This document shows positions 51,201 to 62,500 of a DNA stretch of 64,000 bases, one piece after another (the first letter of the stretch is position 1; every line of letters starts with the position of its first letter). The position numbers and the translations under genes were made by a program. The stretch is from NCBI GenBank assembly GCA_013397865.1, contig VZTI01003934.1, forward strand, positions 658,412 through 722,411. The letters are read 5' to 3'. The notes beneath the pieces are model-generated. The model was not told the origin of the DNA. It saw nothing but the letters and a program-made list of their open reading frames with translations, and did not search any database. Origin of the DNA: Struthidea cinerea. Taxonomy: Eukaryota > Chordata > Aves > Passeriformes > Corcoracidae.

Positions 51201-51685
51201 CTTCTTCATTCTCAAAGAACATGAATTCTAATTAAAAATAATTTTGTCTTCAGATTAAACAAAATTCTTGACCAGTTTGAGAATTAAATAGGTGGGGTAT
51301 CTGATGTATTCCTATCGTACTGAAGCAAAAGACAAACCCTATGGAAATTAGTGAGAATTTTGTATGACTTCAATGGTGAAGTCCTAAATTTAATATCTGA
51401 ATTCTCCTGTAACTATTATCTAATGAGCAGGAGGTGCAACCATTATAGTTATGCTTCTATAATGGCTCTTCTTTATCATTTATGCCATCTTCACAGGTTG
51501 TAGCATTTTATACCTGGTGTTGGCAGGGATGTGCATGATATAAGATGTAGGTGAAAAATCAGGCTGTAAGAATCCTTGGTTGCCAACAATGTGCCCTTTT
51601 TTTATACAACCTATTTCATACAAAATCTGACTAGAAGATGCCATCATCTGTTGGTGGAAGTGCTTTGTCCATTTAATATAAGCCT
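42281..51685. other. Long intergenic region, no gene recognised
   Basis: This 9.4-kb stretch is AT-rich. The longest open frame is 151 codons on the minus strand (42385-42840), with no domain I recognise. It contains a spaced pair of TGACAGAAATTGT near 42745 and 42795. Other frames (for example 45619-45876, 48516-48967) look like chance. Confidence 0.55.
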
Positions 51686-52669
51686 GTTGTGGTTTGATGC
51701 TGGCTAAGCACCAGGCACGAAAAAACCATCTACTTATTTTCCTCTGCTATAGCTGAGCAGAGGAGGGGGAATTGAAAACTTCATTTTTATGAGTTGAGAT
51801 AAGGATTATTGAAAAAAAACCACAACACTTTAAGAAAAAACAGGTTCAAAACTTAAACAGTATAAAGAAGATTTATTATTAACAGAATTAAAAGTAAAAA
51901 GGGTAATGAGAACTAAAACAAACCTTCAGAACACCTTTCTTTCCCAGTCCCTCCCTCCTTCTACCGACCGCGCAAGGAAACAAACATGGGGTTTTGGTCA
52001 GTATTTCGCTTCTTAAAATTCTTTCTATAGTATGCTTAAGGAAAAGAGTTTCTTCTGTTGTACTGTGGGATCCTTCCCACAGGAAATAGTTCTCTGCAAA
52101 CTTTTCTAGCGTGGTTTTAACTTCCACAAGCAGCAGTTCTGCCCGAACCTGCTGCAATATGAGTCCCTCCCACGGGCCAAGCAGTCTTCCCACAACTACC
52201 CAGCATGGGTCATTTTAGTTCCTGGGGTTTAGTCTTTTAAGGATGAGCTGTTCTAGTTTGGAAGCGAAGGCTCTCTTCCTCTATCTCTAAAGGCAAAGGT
52301 CATCTCTCTCTGTCCAAGTTCCTCACTAGATTACAGCTTTTCAGTATCCACGTGCTCCAGCATGAGCACTCTTCTTCACAGGCTGCGCGTGGATCTCTGC
52401 ACCTCGCCATACACCTCATGAATTACAGGGAAACAGTTTGTTGTATTATAGTCCTCACCACGGCTCGCGGGAGAATCTCAGCACCGGCGCTTGGAGCTCC
52501 TCCTCCCTCTCCTTTTTTTTCACTGACCTCAGTGCTGCCATGTTGGTTTTCCTCACGTGTCCTCACTTTTCCTTTTTCTCTGATGTGGAAGAAAGTTGGT
52601 GTAAGCTGAGAGGTTGATCTCGTCCAGGCTCTGCATTGGGGAATTGCTCGTCATGTCTCTCGCTGCTGG
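51686..52669 (+). mobile_element. Endogenous-retrovirus-type LTR block
   Basis: It begins TGTTGTGGTTTGATGCTGGC, the kind of TGTTGTGG start seen on passerine ERV LTRs. It also contains phrases typical of avian ERVL-like LTRs, such as CAATATGAGTCCCTCCCACG. No gag, pol or env frame is recognisable, so it is probably a solo or partial LTR. The right border is uncertain. Confidence 0.55.
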
Positions 52670-53527
52670 ATGTTATAGATTGCTCGGACAGAATCAGTGA
52701 GCCAATTAAGTAAAATAATATATCAATTTATTATAAAAGATTTGGCAAGCAATAGGCAAGTAGAAACAGCTCTGGGCAGCCGGGGGAGTCTTCTTGCTCC
52801 GCCACGGCTCGCAACCCCCCCTCCCTGGAGCCACAACTTTATAGTCCCTTATTTCCAGTGTATGTGTCTTCTTTGGTGTACTCTGCATCCGCACGATCTG
52901 TTGCTAGGGGGGTCTTTTTCTGCCTCCTGGTGGTTGCTGGGATGAAGGCCCCGAGTGTTCCTCCTGTGGCTGTCCTGTGCGTGTTTCACTACATCCTGCA
53001 TAAGCGCAAAGCTTGCACAAGCATTGTTTACATTACTGGATGTCTGCAGTTAATGCAAGATCTACTCCTTCCTGGTTCAAGGCTGACATCTGGTTTTTCT
53101 ACTAGCGTAAGCAAGATTAAGCAGGATTTGATTAACAAACATTTTTCCTTCTATCACACTGGCCATGTGGTCCCTGGCGGTACCGCACAGCCTGCCCCGG
53201 CCACGTGGTCGTCACCAGCACCACATGGGTGGCTCCGACCTCGGGAGGGCCTGGCCACATGGTCCCAGACTTGAGAGGGCTCTGGCCATGCGGTTCTGGC
53301 TTTGGGAGGGCTCCCAGTGGCCGCCTCACCCCACCACGGGAGAAGAAAAGTGCTTCCCGTAGTTTTTCCTTTCTTAAATATGTCATCACAGAGGCATTAC
53401 CAACTTGTCAAATTGGGCTGGTAACCTGCCCATCATCAAAGCCTTCAGCAATTGGCTCTGTGCCAGACATAGAGGTTTCGAGCAGCTTTCCTCCCGCCCA
53501 CTAAAACCAGGCTGTGTTAAACCAACA
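52670..53527 (-). mobile_element. Endogenous-retrovirus-type solo LTR
   Basis: Read on the minus strand it starts TGTTGGTTTAACACAGCCTG, continues through GATGACATATTTAAGAAAGG, and carries an AATAAA near 52730. It ends near TATAACA. This start/TATA-like/poly(A)-signal layout is that of a retroviral LTR and resembles common songbird LTR families. I could not match target-site duplications, so the ends are approximate. No internal genes remain. Confidence 0.6.
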
Positions 53528-56523
53528 CAAAGCCTCCTGAAACACCTCCTGCCATAATGCAATAGAAACCCATTCTTTCTTGGTGGTCTGAGAACAAGCA
53601 GACCATGTCGATAGTTCAGTGACTCCTCATACCATCTTCAGTGTATTTATTTTCTTGTCATGTAACAGGTTGTGAGAGGCTCTCTCACAGGCATTACACA
53701 GCTTGCCTCATTTAACAACGCTCTTTCAAAGAACTATAAAGAAACACAACAAAGAACCAGAAATGATGACACAAAAAGCCAAGCTGATATTTGGAGTTCA
53801 GGATTTTACACAACTGAGCAAAAAGCATTTGCATTCAGAGAAGTGGGCAGACTGATTACAGCTCTACAAGGTAATGGGTAAGTGCTCTATATCTGTGCAG
53901 AAGGATCTTTAATAGAGATTTGAAATGGGTTTTAGGTAAGAAATTTCCCAATAAGAGGGATATATGGTCACAAAATCTGCTTGATACGTGGGGGGTGTAA
54001 CACATTATTATTTTATCACAGAAACATCAAAATCTCTTCCTTCCATGGGCAAGACACAGATGTTCTATGCACGAAGCAATATGTCAAATCCAGCTATAAC
54101 TAATTTCGGAAATTATTAATAAGTCTCCTATTGTTACCATCCCCTAACAAGGCATTCAGAAATATGCTGACTACTTGACTACACTTGATTCCATTCCTTT
54201 TCTTGATACCTCTCCTTTTTTTCCTGATTAAAAAGACTTCCCACTGCACAGGGGAAACTGTGGCTTACCTTTATTTCATGCAACACCGAGCCATTCTTTT
54301 GCTTTTAAACATACCCATACACTTTGCACCTAATGCTAAAATGCCATGTGAAGCACTGAAATCTGCACAAGGGAAAAAAACCCTGCTGCACATGAGCTTT
54401 TGGCATTCCAAATTCTTCAGCTTGCGTGCCATGGGCCCTTCACAGGAGAGAGCAGGTGGAAACTTGTGTGCCTCTAAATGCTCCTTTCAAACAAGCCAAA
54501 TCACAAGACTGCCTATGCTTTTCTTGTTATATCATTAGGATTTAAGGGTGTTTTAAAATGAATAGGAACTCCTTGAAAGGAGTCAGTTCCTGAAATAAGC
54601 TGTTACCAGTCCAGGATGTAGGAGGCTAAGTGATGCTCCTTGCTCTGCCACAAATGTTTTCTGTGGCATCTGATACCTTGTTCAGATTCCAGTGTAGGGT
54701 GGTGTTTAGGCAACTGACTGCTTGTGCTGGTTTGGACAAATTTGGAGGAAAATAGGTGTATAGCTACAGCTATGTGCTGTAGATGTATAGTTTCCCTTGG
54801 TTTAGCTACCTTTGTGTCTTCAGCTCAACTTCATTCCCAGAGAGAATTTTATTAATTCTCTGCTGGAGTTGGAATGTTCTCCAATATCCAGCTACCCAAT
54901 GCAGCAAGTACCTTCCTACCTTGCAGGGGTGTTGTAAAGGTGAAGTTAGGAAAGAGAGAATCAAATGCTGCTGTACTGACAGCTGTAGAAGCCTGTAAGA
55001 AATACAAAGTCAGGGTAGGTCTCAATACACAAATCCTTCACCAAGATGTAGCATGACATCTTTGCAAAACCATGACTTTGGTTTTGCAAAGTTGTGGCTA
55101 ATTTGTTTGTTGGGTGTTCTTGGGATGCTTGAAAAGGCCAACAGCAAATTTATTTTCTCAAGGTACAGGCAATTTTTTTCATCTGGAACAGAGTTGCCTG
55201 GAGGAGTTGTAAAAGCTCCAGTCGTTACTAAACAGCAGCTGCATTGTCTGGAAATAATTTCCTTTCTAGCAGGACCCTTTAACACATGAGCCAGCTACTG
55301 CCACCATACTGTGACCACCTATTACAATGAATTATTACTGAGTATTATTTTCCTGTCTTACACCACCTGGCACTTGTGTTTCTTTTTGCTGCATTATGCT
55401 TTTTAACAGCAGGCAAGGCGAAGGCTGCTCCAATGTCACACAGGGCAAGAATGTGACTTACGAAGCTAGGGAGGAAAAAATGGAGGTAAACAGGGGTAAG
55501 AAGGCAGGGCCATTTGGCTTTATGATGCCAGTCACCTGCACTCAGGTGAAATTGAACCTTGCAACAGTCTAATCTGGTATCGATTCTCTCTGTTTTAATG
55601 TTTCCATCCACCTGAGTGCTTTAAAACAATCATTAGTTATCTCAGTATGTTCTAATGCATCTAAGGGAAAGCTCTATCATTGTAGGGGTGTGATTTGGGA
55701 CTTCAGATGTTGATCAGGTTCTTATCTCTGAGCCAGTGTGTGCTTATCAGCATAGTCAAAAAGTGCCGAAATGTCATCTCCTAAAGTTAGTAAATGTGAC
55801 AGGGAGAAGCTGTTATGTCATTCTGCACCTGAGGAGTGGTCTTTCCAGTCTACACAGAAAAAAATACACGAGTATCACTCTTTCACACACACTCACCCCT
55901 ACACAAAAAATGGTAACTTTTATAAAACTGTCTTTCTTTTCCTTATAAATAGTTGTTTAGGAAGGTACTATGACCAAATCTGAAGGTGAAAATATTTTTT
56001 TCACTGACTTCAACACCTTGAAGAAAATTGTAAGTGAACAATGCTTTAGTTAAGACATTTGAGACCCCAGCCTTCACTGAAAACTCTAGGTAGGCAAATC
56101 TCCCAGATTGGTCCATACTTTGTGAAGGCTGGGAAAGGAATTTCTCCATGAAAAGACATCACTTTTAATTTACAAACAGTGGAATTTATGGGAGCATATA
56201 CATTAGCCATATTTCTTCAACACACTTTTGAGCTGAATCTCACCAGATCAGAGCCAGAGTGCATTAAAAGGACTAAATCCTTTTGGATGTAACTAAATAG
56301 TAATTTTGGTGATGCTGAAATGGTTTCAGGAATAAAGTACTTTCTGTGCTTAGCACAAAGTAAACAAATTGCTTTCTCATTCTTTGCCCCCCCTCCTCAC
56401 CCCCTATTTGTCTATCATCCACAATATTCTGATTTTTCAGCTGGAACATTCTTTAAATGTTCTGCAGACATTGCAAGCATTACAACCTAAAGTCAACTTA
56501 TTTAAAAGATTGCAGTTCAATCT
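53528..56523. other. Intergenic DNA
   Basis: This is AT-rich sequence. A TGTGCTGGTTTGGACAAATT string at 54722 resembles the start of another avian LTR, but no matching end was found. No gene is supported. Confidence 0.5.
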
Positions 56524-56567
56524 ATTTTATTTTATTTTATTTTATTTTATTTTATTTTATTTTATTG
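56524..56567. repeat. ATTTT pentanucleotide microsatellite
   Basis: More than eight uninterrupted tandem copies of a five-base ATTTT unit make an obvious polymorphic-type repeat. Confidence 0.95.
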
Positions 56568-58079
56568 GCTTAGGAATTTACTGAAAAAATAATTTCAAAT
56601 TAATCTGAAATTCTGTATTTTAAATGGAGAAAGTTGCATTTGGAACTTCACTAGAATGAATCATTTAACCTGCATGATGGAAAAGATATTTTTCTTTTTA
56701 ATCCTTTATACTTTAGGCAAATTATTTTATTGTTAATCAGGCTATAATTTACATGTTAAACTCAACACAAACTTTATATGACCTTCTTTCTATCCACCAA
56801 AATATGGATTTGCATGACACAATTAAAAATTTAATATAATTCTACTAATACTATTGACAAGATTATTTGATATAAATTTTATTTGTTTTGAAGGAAGGAC
56901 ATTTTGGTTCTATTATTACAGTTAGTTTTACATATCTAATATATAGGGTAGTATCTTACACACTCGTTGTAGGTGTGCTTATATATGCACACACATAGAT
57001 GTGCAGATCTGTAGAAATTAGTGTGGCATGTGAAACCTTCACTGAATTCACTGGCTCCCACTACTGCTCTTCTGAGAAGATTCACATGCTTGAAGTATGT
57101 TCATATGTGCATAAGATATTCTAAATTCTGCTATGAGAGTCTGTGCCAGGAAAGGGCTGCAGATTACTCCCTCTGAGAAGTGATGCAGATAATTATGTAA
57201 GGCATGGATGTATTGTGAGAAGCAAAGGAAAGGAATCTTTTTAATTGTCAGCCCATGTGAGGTGAGGGAATTACTTCGTTTGGTGTCTTTCAAGAGTTTC
57301 CTATTTAGCTGAAAAATGGAAACCAGTCTTATGGTACCACTCCAAGGAGGTTCTGCAATTAGAAATGACAGTATGAAGCAAACAAAAAATTAATTGTGCA
57401 CTAAGAGAAGGTATTCCTAGACTTTAGGCAATGTAATTGTTACTTTTATGGTTTCTGACTAAATAGGGTCCACTATATTCCAGAATGCTTTAGAAGACAT
57501 ATATGGGTGCCGAGGGCACTTCTTCAGAGAAGAAATTGCAACATTTCTTAGTCAAGAAGTTACAAAAAGGAACAAAAGTAGGCTTTCCTCTTTTGGAGTC
57601 AACTACTTGTCGAGTTGTAGTTATGTTCTCTACATATTAACTCAATATCATATGTAGAATAATACTAAATCAGAGAAAAATGAACTCCTAATCACCATCA
57701 TTTGCTTAACGTTGTTTTCTCTCCCTGTTTCAGGAACCATTACTTCAAACCACTCTTCTTTTTGTTTTGCTTTTTCTGGCTTCCCACATCGCACCAAACC
57801 ATCCACTATCTGAGCACGCTTCTATCCATGTGTGTGATTGTGCTCAGTGATAGTTTTAAAGCAATACACGAGAAAGAAAACTTCAGACACCAAAGATTAT
57901 TTGCAGACTCTTTTATCTTTGCCACCAAACTGTATTCCCTCGCGTGAAGCAGCAGCATGGGCGCAGCCCCCATCCTGCAGGCTGGAGCCATGCTCCATTG
58001 GCTGAGGATAACGGGAAGAGAGGGCTCGAAAGCCGCACGCCCTCCTCACCCAGCTTGTGACTAGGATCGATTGTCCAGC
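56568..58079. other. AT-rich intergenic DNA
   Basis: This is strongly AT-rich, especially 56570-56960. I find no coding or repeat signature. GC content rises sharply after about 57940. Confidence 0.5.
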
Positions 58080-58498
58080 TGGTGAGGGGTCTGGAATGCA
58101 TGTCCTGTGAGGAGCGGCTGAGGGAGACGGGGATGTTTAGCCTGGAGAAAAGGAGGCTCAGGGGTGACCTCTCCCTACAGCTCCCTGACAGGAGGTTATA
58201 GCCAGCTGGGGGTCCGTGCCTTCTCCCAGGTAACAATTGACAAGATGAGAGGACATAGTCTCAAGCTGCACCGGTGGACGTTCAAGGTGGACATTAGGAG
58301 TGATTTCTTCACAATAAGGATGGTTAGACACTGGAATGGACTGACCAGGGAGGTGGTGGAATCACCGTCCATGGAGTTGTTTTAAGACTGGATGTGGTAT
58401 TTAGTGCCATGGTCTAGCCGACATGGGGGTGTTTATTTTACACTCAATGATCTCATAGATCTTTCCCAACCTAATTGATTCTATTTGATTCTGTGAAC
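58080..58498 (+). mobile_element. CR1 LINE 3' end
   Basis: This plus-oriented CR1 fragment contains TGTGAGGAGCGGCTGAGGGA, GCCTGGAGAAAAGGAGGCTC and GAAACACTGG-like ACACTGGAATGGACTGACC. It ends in repeated ATTCTATTTGATTCTGTGAA. It is 5'-truncated and abuts the CpG-rich region. Confidence 0.9.
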
Positions 58499-58808
58499 GC
58501 CCGCAAGGCTGCAGAGAGGGCAGAGCTCGGAGAACTGGCTCCTCACCTTGGCCAAACAAACACTGCTTCCACGTTTGACTTACGGCTGAGTCAATCCATC
58601 TCCCTTCTCTGCATTCCCAGCAGTTTCCACTGGAAATTGGAAGAGGCCAGTATGTTACCGCAGGTGAAGCACTTCACCTGCCATGTCAGGCTGTTTCGGC
58701 TGGCGGGTGTCTCGGTGAAGGCTGCGCGGAGCCCGGGCTTCGCGGGAAGGCGTCGGCTCCGAGCCTCCCGCAGCATCACCGCCAGCCCCGCGCCCCCCGC
58801 CAACATGG

Positions 58809-59061
58809 NNNNNNNNNNNNNNNNNNNNNNNNNNNNNNNNNNNNNNNNNNNNNNNNNNNNNNNNNNNNNNNNNNNNNNNNNNNNNNNNNNNNNNNNNNNN
58901 NNNNNNNNNNNNNNNNNNNNNNNNNNNNNNNNNNNNNNNNNNNNNNNNNNNNNNNNNNNNNNNNNNNNNNNNNNNNNNNNNNNNNNNNNNNNNNNNNNNN
59001 NNNNNNNNNNNNNNNNNNNNNNNNNNNNNNNNNNNNNNNNNNNNNNNNNNNNNNNNNNNNN
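58809..59061. other. Assembly gap (253 N)
   Basis: A run of N lies in the most CpG-dense part of the window, as is common where GC-rich DNA sequences poorly. Confidence 0.98.
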
Positions 59062-59448
59062 GTCGGGCCCCGGCGGTAGCGCTGGCGGGAGGTGGTGGTG
59101 GCCGTGCGCGCTCGTAACGAAGTACACAACTTCCAGAAGCTTCCAACTTCGCGGGGGATGTGGTGTCGCTTCTTGGATCCGTCTCCCGAGAAAGAATCCC
59201 CCCTTCTCTCCATTAAACCCCATGGCGGCACTGAGACGGGAAGGGAGTAGCGTGGGAGCCGGGGGAGGCTGCCTGCGCCCGCTGCCCTTCTAGGCTGGTG
59301 TCCACAGAGAAATCGCCCTCTTTCCCCGGGCATCTTCCCTCGTCCACAGCATCTCTTGGGCGGTTTCCCTCCCCGGCAGCCGTGGGGTTCGTGCCTTGGT
59401 GTGCGGCCGGGGCTGCTCCGGCGCTCACCTGTGCCTCTGCTCTCGCAG

Positions 59449-59528
59449 GCCCTTCCCTAAGCCTGCGGGAGATCGTCGCCTTTCTCCGTAGTTTGCTGTG
59501 GAAAACTATTACAACAGAGAGTGACTAA
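59449..59528 (+). CDS. Possible exon after the CpG island
   Basis: A good acceptor (CTCTGCTCTCGCAG) precedes a frame reading SLSLREIVAFLRSLLWKTIT and then TESD and stop. A GTACGG donor follows at about 59546, so it may instead be a non-coding 5' UTR exon. Product not recognised. Confidence 0.25.
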
Positions 59529-59570
59529 CCTGAGCCGGCTATTGGTACGGGTGCCGAGGCTGGCTGGGCT

Positions 59571-62500
59571 ATAGCAGTAGTAATATATAGCATTCAGATG
59601 TGAGTTTGTGTCTTCAGTTGTGTTGGTTAGGAGTCAGCAGTGCTGTGGTATTGCTTTTTCTTCACTTTATGTTGTCATATCTCTTTAATTTTCAGGTTTA
59701 TGACTTTTGAAGGGGTTTTCTGTCATTAATCAGTCTGAAACTTGAGACACACCAGGCATTCCCTGTCTCCTGAATTTGTCTAGCAGTAAAAAAAAATATG
59801 GATTAGCTGGGTTGTAAACTCTTTGAGACAGAAACTGTATGGGTCTGTACCAATCCCGATGGAGAAATTTGGCTCAGGCCTTCCGCCAAGGCTCTGAGTC
59901 AAGTAAGTGTGTGTTAGAAGTTCATCAGCTTGTGTAGGTGTTGGGTTCTGGGAAGTGCATGTGTGGCAGTCACTGAGGTTAACAACAATTGTCTCTGGGC
60001 ACCAGGGGCTCTTAACCATGAATGTCTGCACAGCTGGCAGATGAAAGAAAAGGGACAGCTTCCAAGTACATGCAACAAATATATGTAAAAAGAACATCTC
60101 CTTCTATGCAGTGTTGTACTTTGTTGTACATTTGTACAAAGCCTGATAGTAAAAAGTGTATTTATTTTCTTGCTCTCTGAATGTTTGTTCATTCCAATAG
60201 TGTGGGATAATAAAAAGTATGTATTGAGAATGTTATTGATAAACAGCACTAAGGCTTTGGGTGATTTTTTGACTTACACTGTAAAACAAAAACCTCAGAG
60301 TACTTTCTAAACAGTACATCGTGCTTGAGGTCAAAACTGAAAAGATTTCCTTCAGCTTCTGTTTTATTGCCTGCAGAGTAAACAGCTGCTTATTCTTGCT
60401 AAGCCCATTACTTCTGCTGAATTCCTGTTTTTGCTCCACTAGAGTGGGGAAAGCTCATGGCTATTTAAGATGAGCTCATTGAAAATACAACAAGAAGTGA
60501 GTGGAATCATGTTCTGACTGCAAGGAAAATGTGTGTATTTGGGGGGGAAAGTTGTTTGTTTGTTTATTTTTAACCAATCATTTTCAAGTAAAAGCACTGT
60601 GTATAGCTTTTCAGTATAAAAGGATTCACATTTTTTTCTCTGAGAGGGTGATTTCTTTCAGTGCACGTTTCTTTCCATGTGTGCCACCTTTTGCTGTGGC
60701 AGTTGCTTCAAGATCATTGCAGATGTATGATCTAAAGTCTTAAGCTGGGGGTGGGGATAATTACCTTTTTATTTAACAAGTGGAATGCATTGAAATGTGC
60801 AGTATTTTCACCCCTTTAAAAGAGTAAGGAAAGGAGAAGTGAAGAGAAGAAAGAGGTGTCTGTGTGGTGTGAGTTGGATTTGAATCCCTTTTATGGGCCT
60901 GCTTGTGAGTAGTTCAGTGTGACTTTAAAACAAGTAAGTTTAAGTTTTTGGTCATTGCAGGGAATACATCAGAACTAAGCTTTTCAAAAGTCACTGTGTC
61001 TATTTCTCCCCTAATTATTGTTATATCTTGGGAAATACATTTGAGTTTGTGTGTTTCTGGCAGCATTGGCTTTGATGCTGAGCTCGTTGATGCTGGTTAT
61101 CATGTTGCTGAGAAGGTAGAGCAGTCAAAGAAAACCCGATTAATGCTAGTGTGTATCAAAATGGTCTGCCTGCTTAGGGAAGGGAAGAAGCAGGCAAAGG
61201 TAAGTAAGTGGTAACATCAGGGGAGTTCTGCTGTAGAAGTGATCCTTTCAGGACCCATTACTAATGTCTGATCATTGCTGAGGAAGCTGAAGCTTGGTGT
61301 AGTTTATTTTTAAGACAGTCACACAATAAGTATCCTGTTGAAAAGGTAGAGTGAAGTAAAGTAGTATGGTAAAGCAATGCTTTAAAACTTGGTGTTGAAG
61401 CTGGACTGGATTCAAGATAACTTTTATGTGTACTTTATTGCTGTTGCCGTGTATTTTGAGCTCTGTCCGTGCTGAAGGATGGTATCATTGGGCCCTTTCA
61501 GGCTATGCAAGATACAAAACTGGTTAAAGTCCCTTTTCCTGCTTTCTAGGACAGGAGTAAGAGGCAAACAGCTCAGATTGTGTCAGGAAGTGGACCTTTT
61601 CTGTATGTAGTAATAAGTGATACCTTTTGAATATGTCAATAAAGTTTGCTTTCCTTCAAGGGCAGATCCTCCTGATGGCAATGCAAGCCTTTTCAGGCTG
61701 CATTAGGAGCCTGGGTAACATGTCTGTCATGTGGGGGGGGTGGCTCCATTTATTAGGGCAGTGGGGAGATAACCAAATCCCCACCTATCACAGTCAGCTG
61801 CTAATTACTGTCCTACAATATAGTATCTTTCCAGTATTAATCTCTTGTGGCTGAACGCTGGATTTCTCTGGTCTTAGGCAGCACTGGAGAAGGTTCTTGT
61901 GACCTTGCTAACAGAACTGCTTCATTCTGTATCTTCAATGGGTGAACAAATTGAGGCGTTAGGATAGTTACTGGTATGGCTCTGCTGTGGTGACTGCTTC
62001 TAACACTGCTCCTGTCACGCGTCTAACCTAAGTCCAAAATTGGAGAAATTAAAGGCATTGAGAGTGGCAGGTCATATTGAAGTTCTTATTTGTGAAAGCA
62101 AGCTCAGAATGTGATTTCAGTTAAGTAGTTGGTCCCCTCTTTATTGAAATGATTCTTCAAAGTAGAATGAGAGCTTGTGGTGCTTTAGCATGTGCTCATA
62201 GTTAAGTTATATAATTTGGGATACAACAAGTGTCATAAATGTGGCATTTTACTTTGAGAAACTTAAAGCTATATTTAAGAGAAAGAATGTGAACTTACTG
62301 CCTATAGTTCTCTTTTTCTGACTGCCTGTGATGGTGAGTGTTGACAGATGAATTTAGAGATCAGAATAAGGCAAGTTATTTTCAAGATGCAACATCAAAA
62401 TTTATGGAAAGCTCAAGTAAATATTTTTCTTGCTTGTGTTTACAGACAACTCTGTTCCTTAAAGATGTCATGGATTGTCCTGTCAAAATGATGTATATGT

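Larger units (their letters stand above)
58500..59570. promoter_or_regulatory. CpG-rich region, likely promoter and first exon of an unidentified gene
   Basis: CG dinucleotides are dense on both sides of a 253-N gap, in contrast to the AT-rich surroundings. On the plus strand GCCAACATGG sits directly before the gap and could be a start codon with its exon hidden. On the minus strand the same site gives MLAGGAGLAVMLREARSRRL and onward to a CAG/GTGAAG donor at 58677. The direction of transcription therefore cannot be settled from sequence. I do not recognise either peptide. Confidence 0.6.

Noticed and set aside
54722..54900. Possible third LTR starting TGTGCTGGTTTGGACAAATT
   Set aside because: The start resembles avian LTRs, but no end, poly(A) signal or duplication was found, so it is not listed as an element.
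58475..59333. Long open frames of 163-272 codons on both strands around 58.5-59.3 kb
   Set aside because: They are open only because they run through 253 unknown bases; the length is an artefact of the gap.
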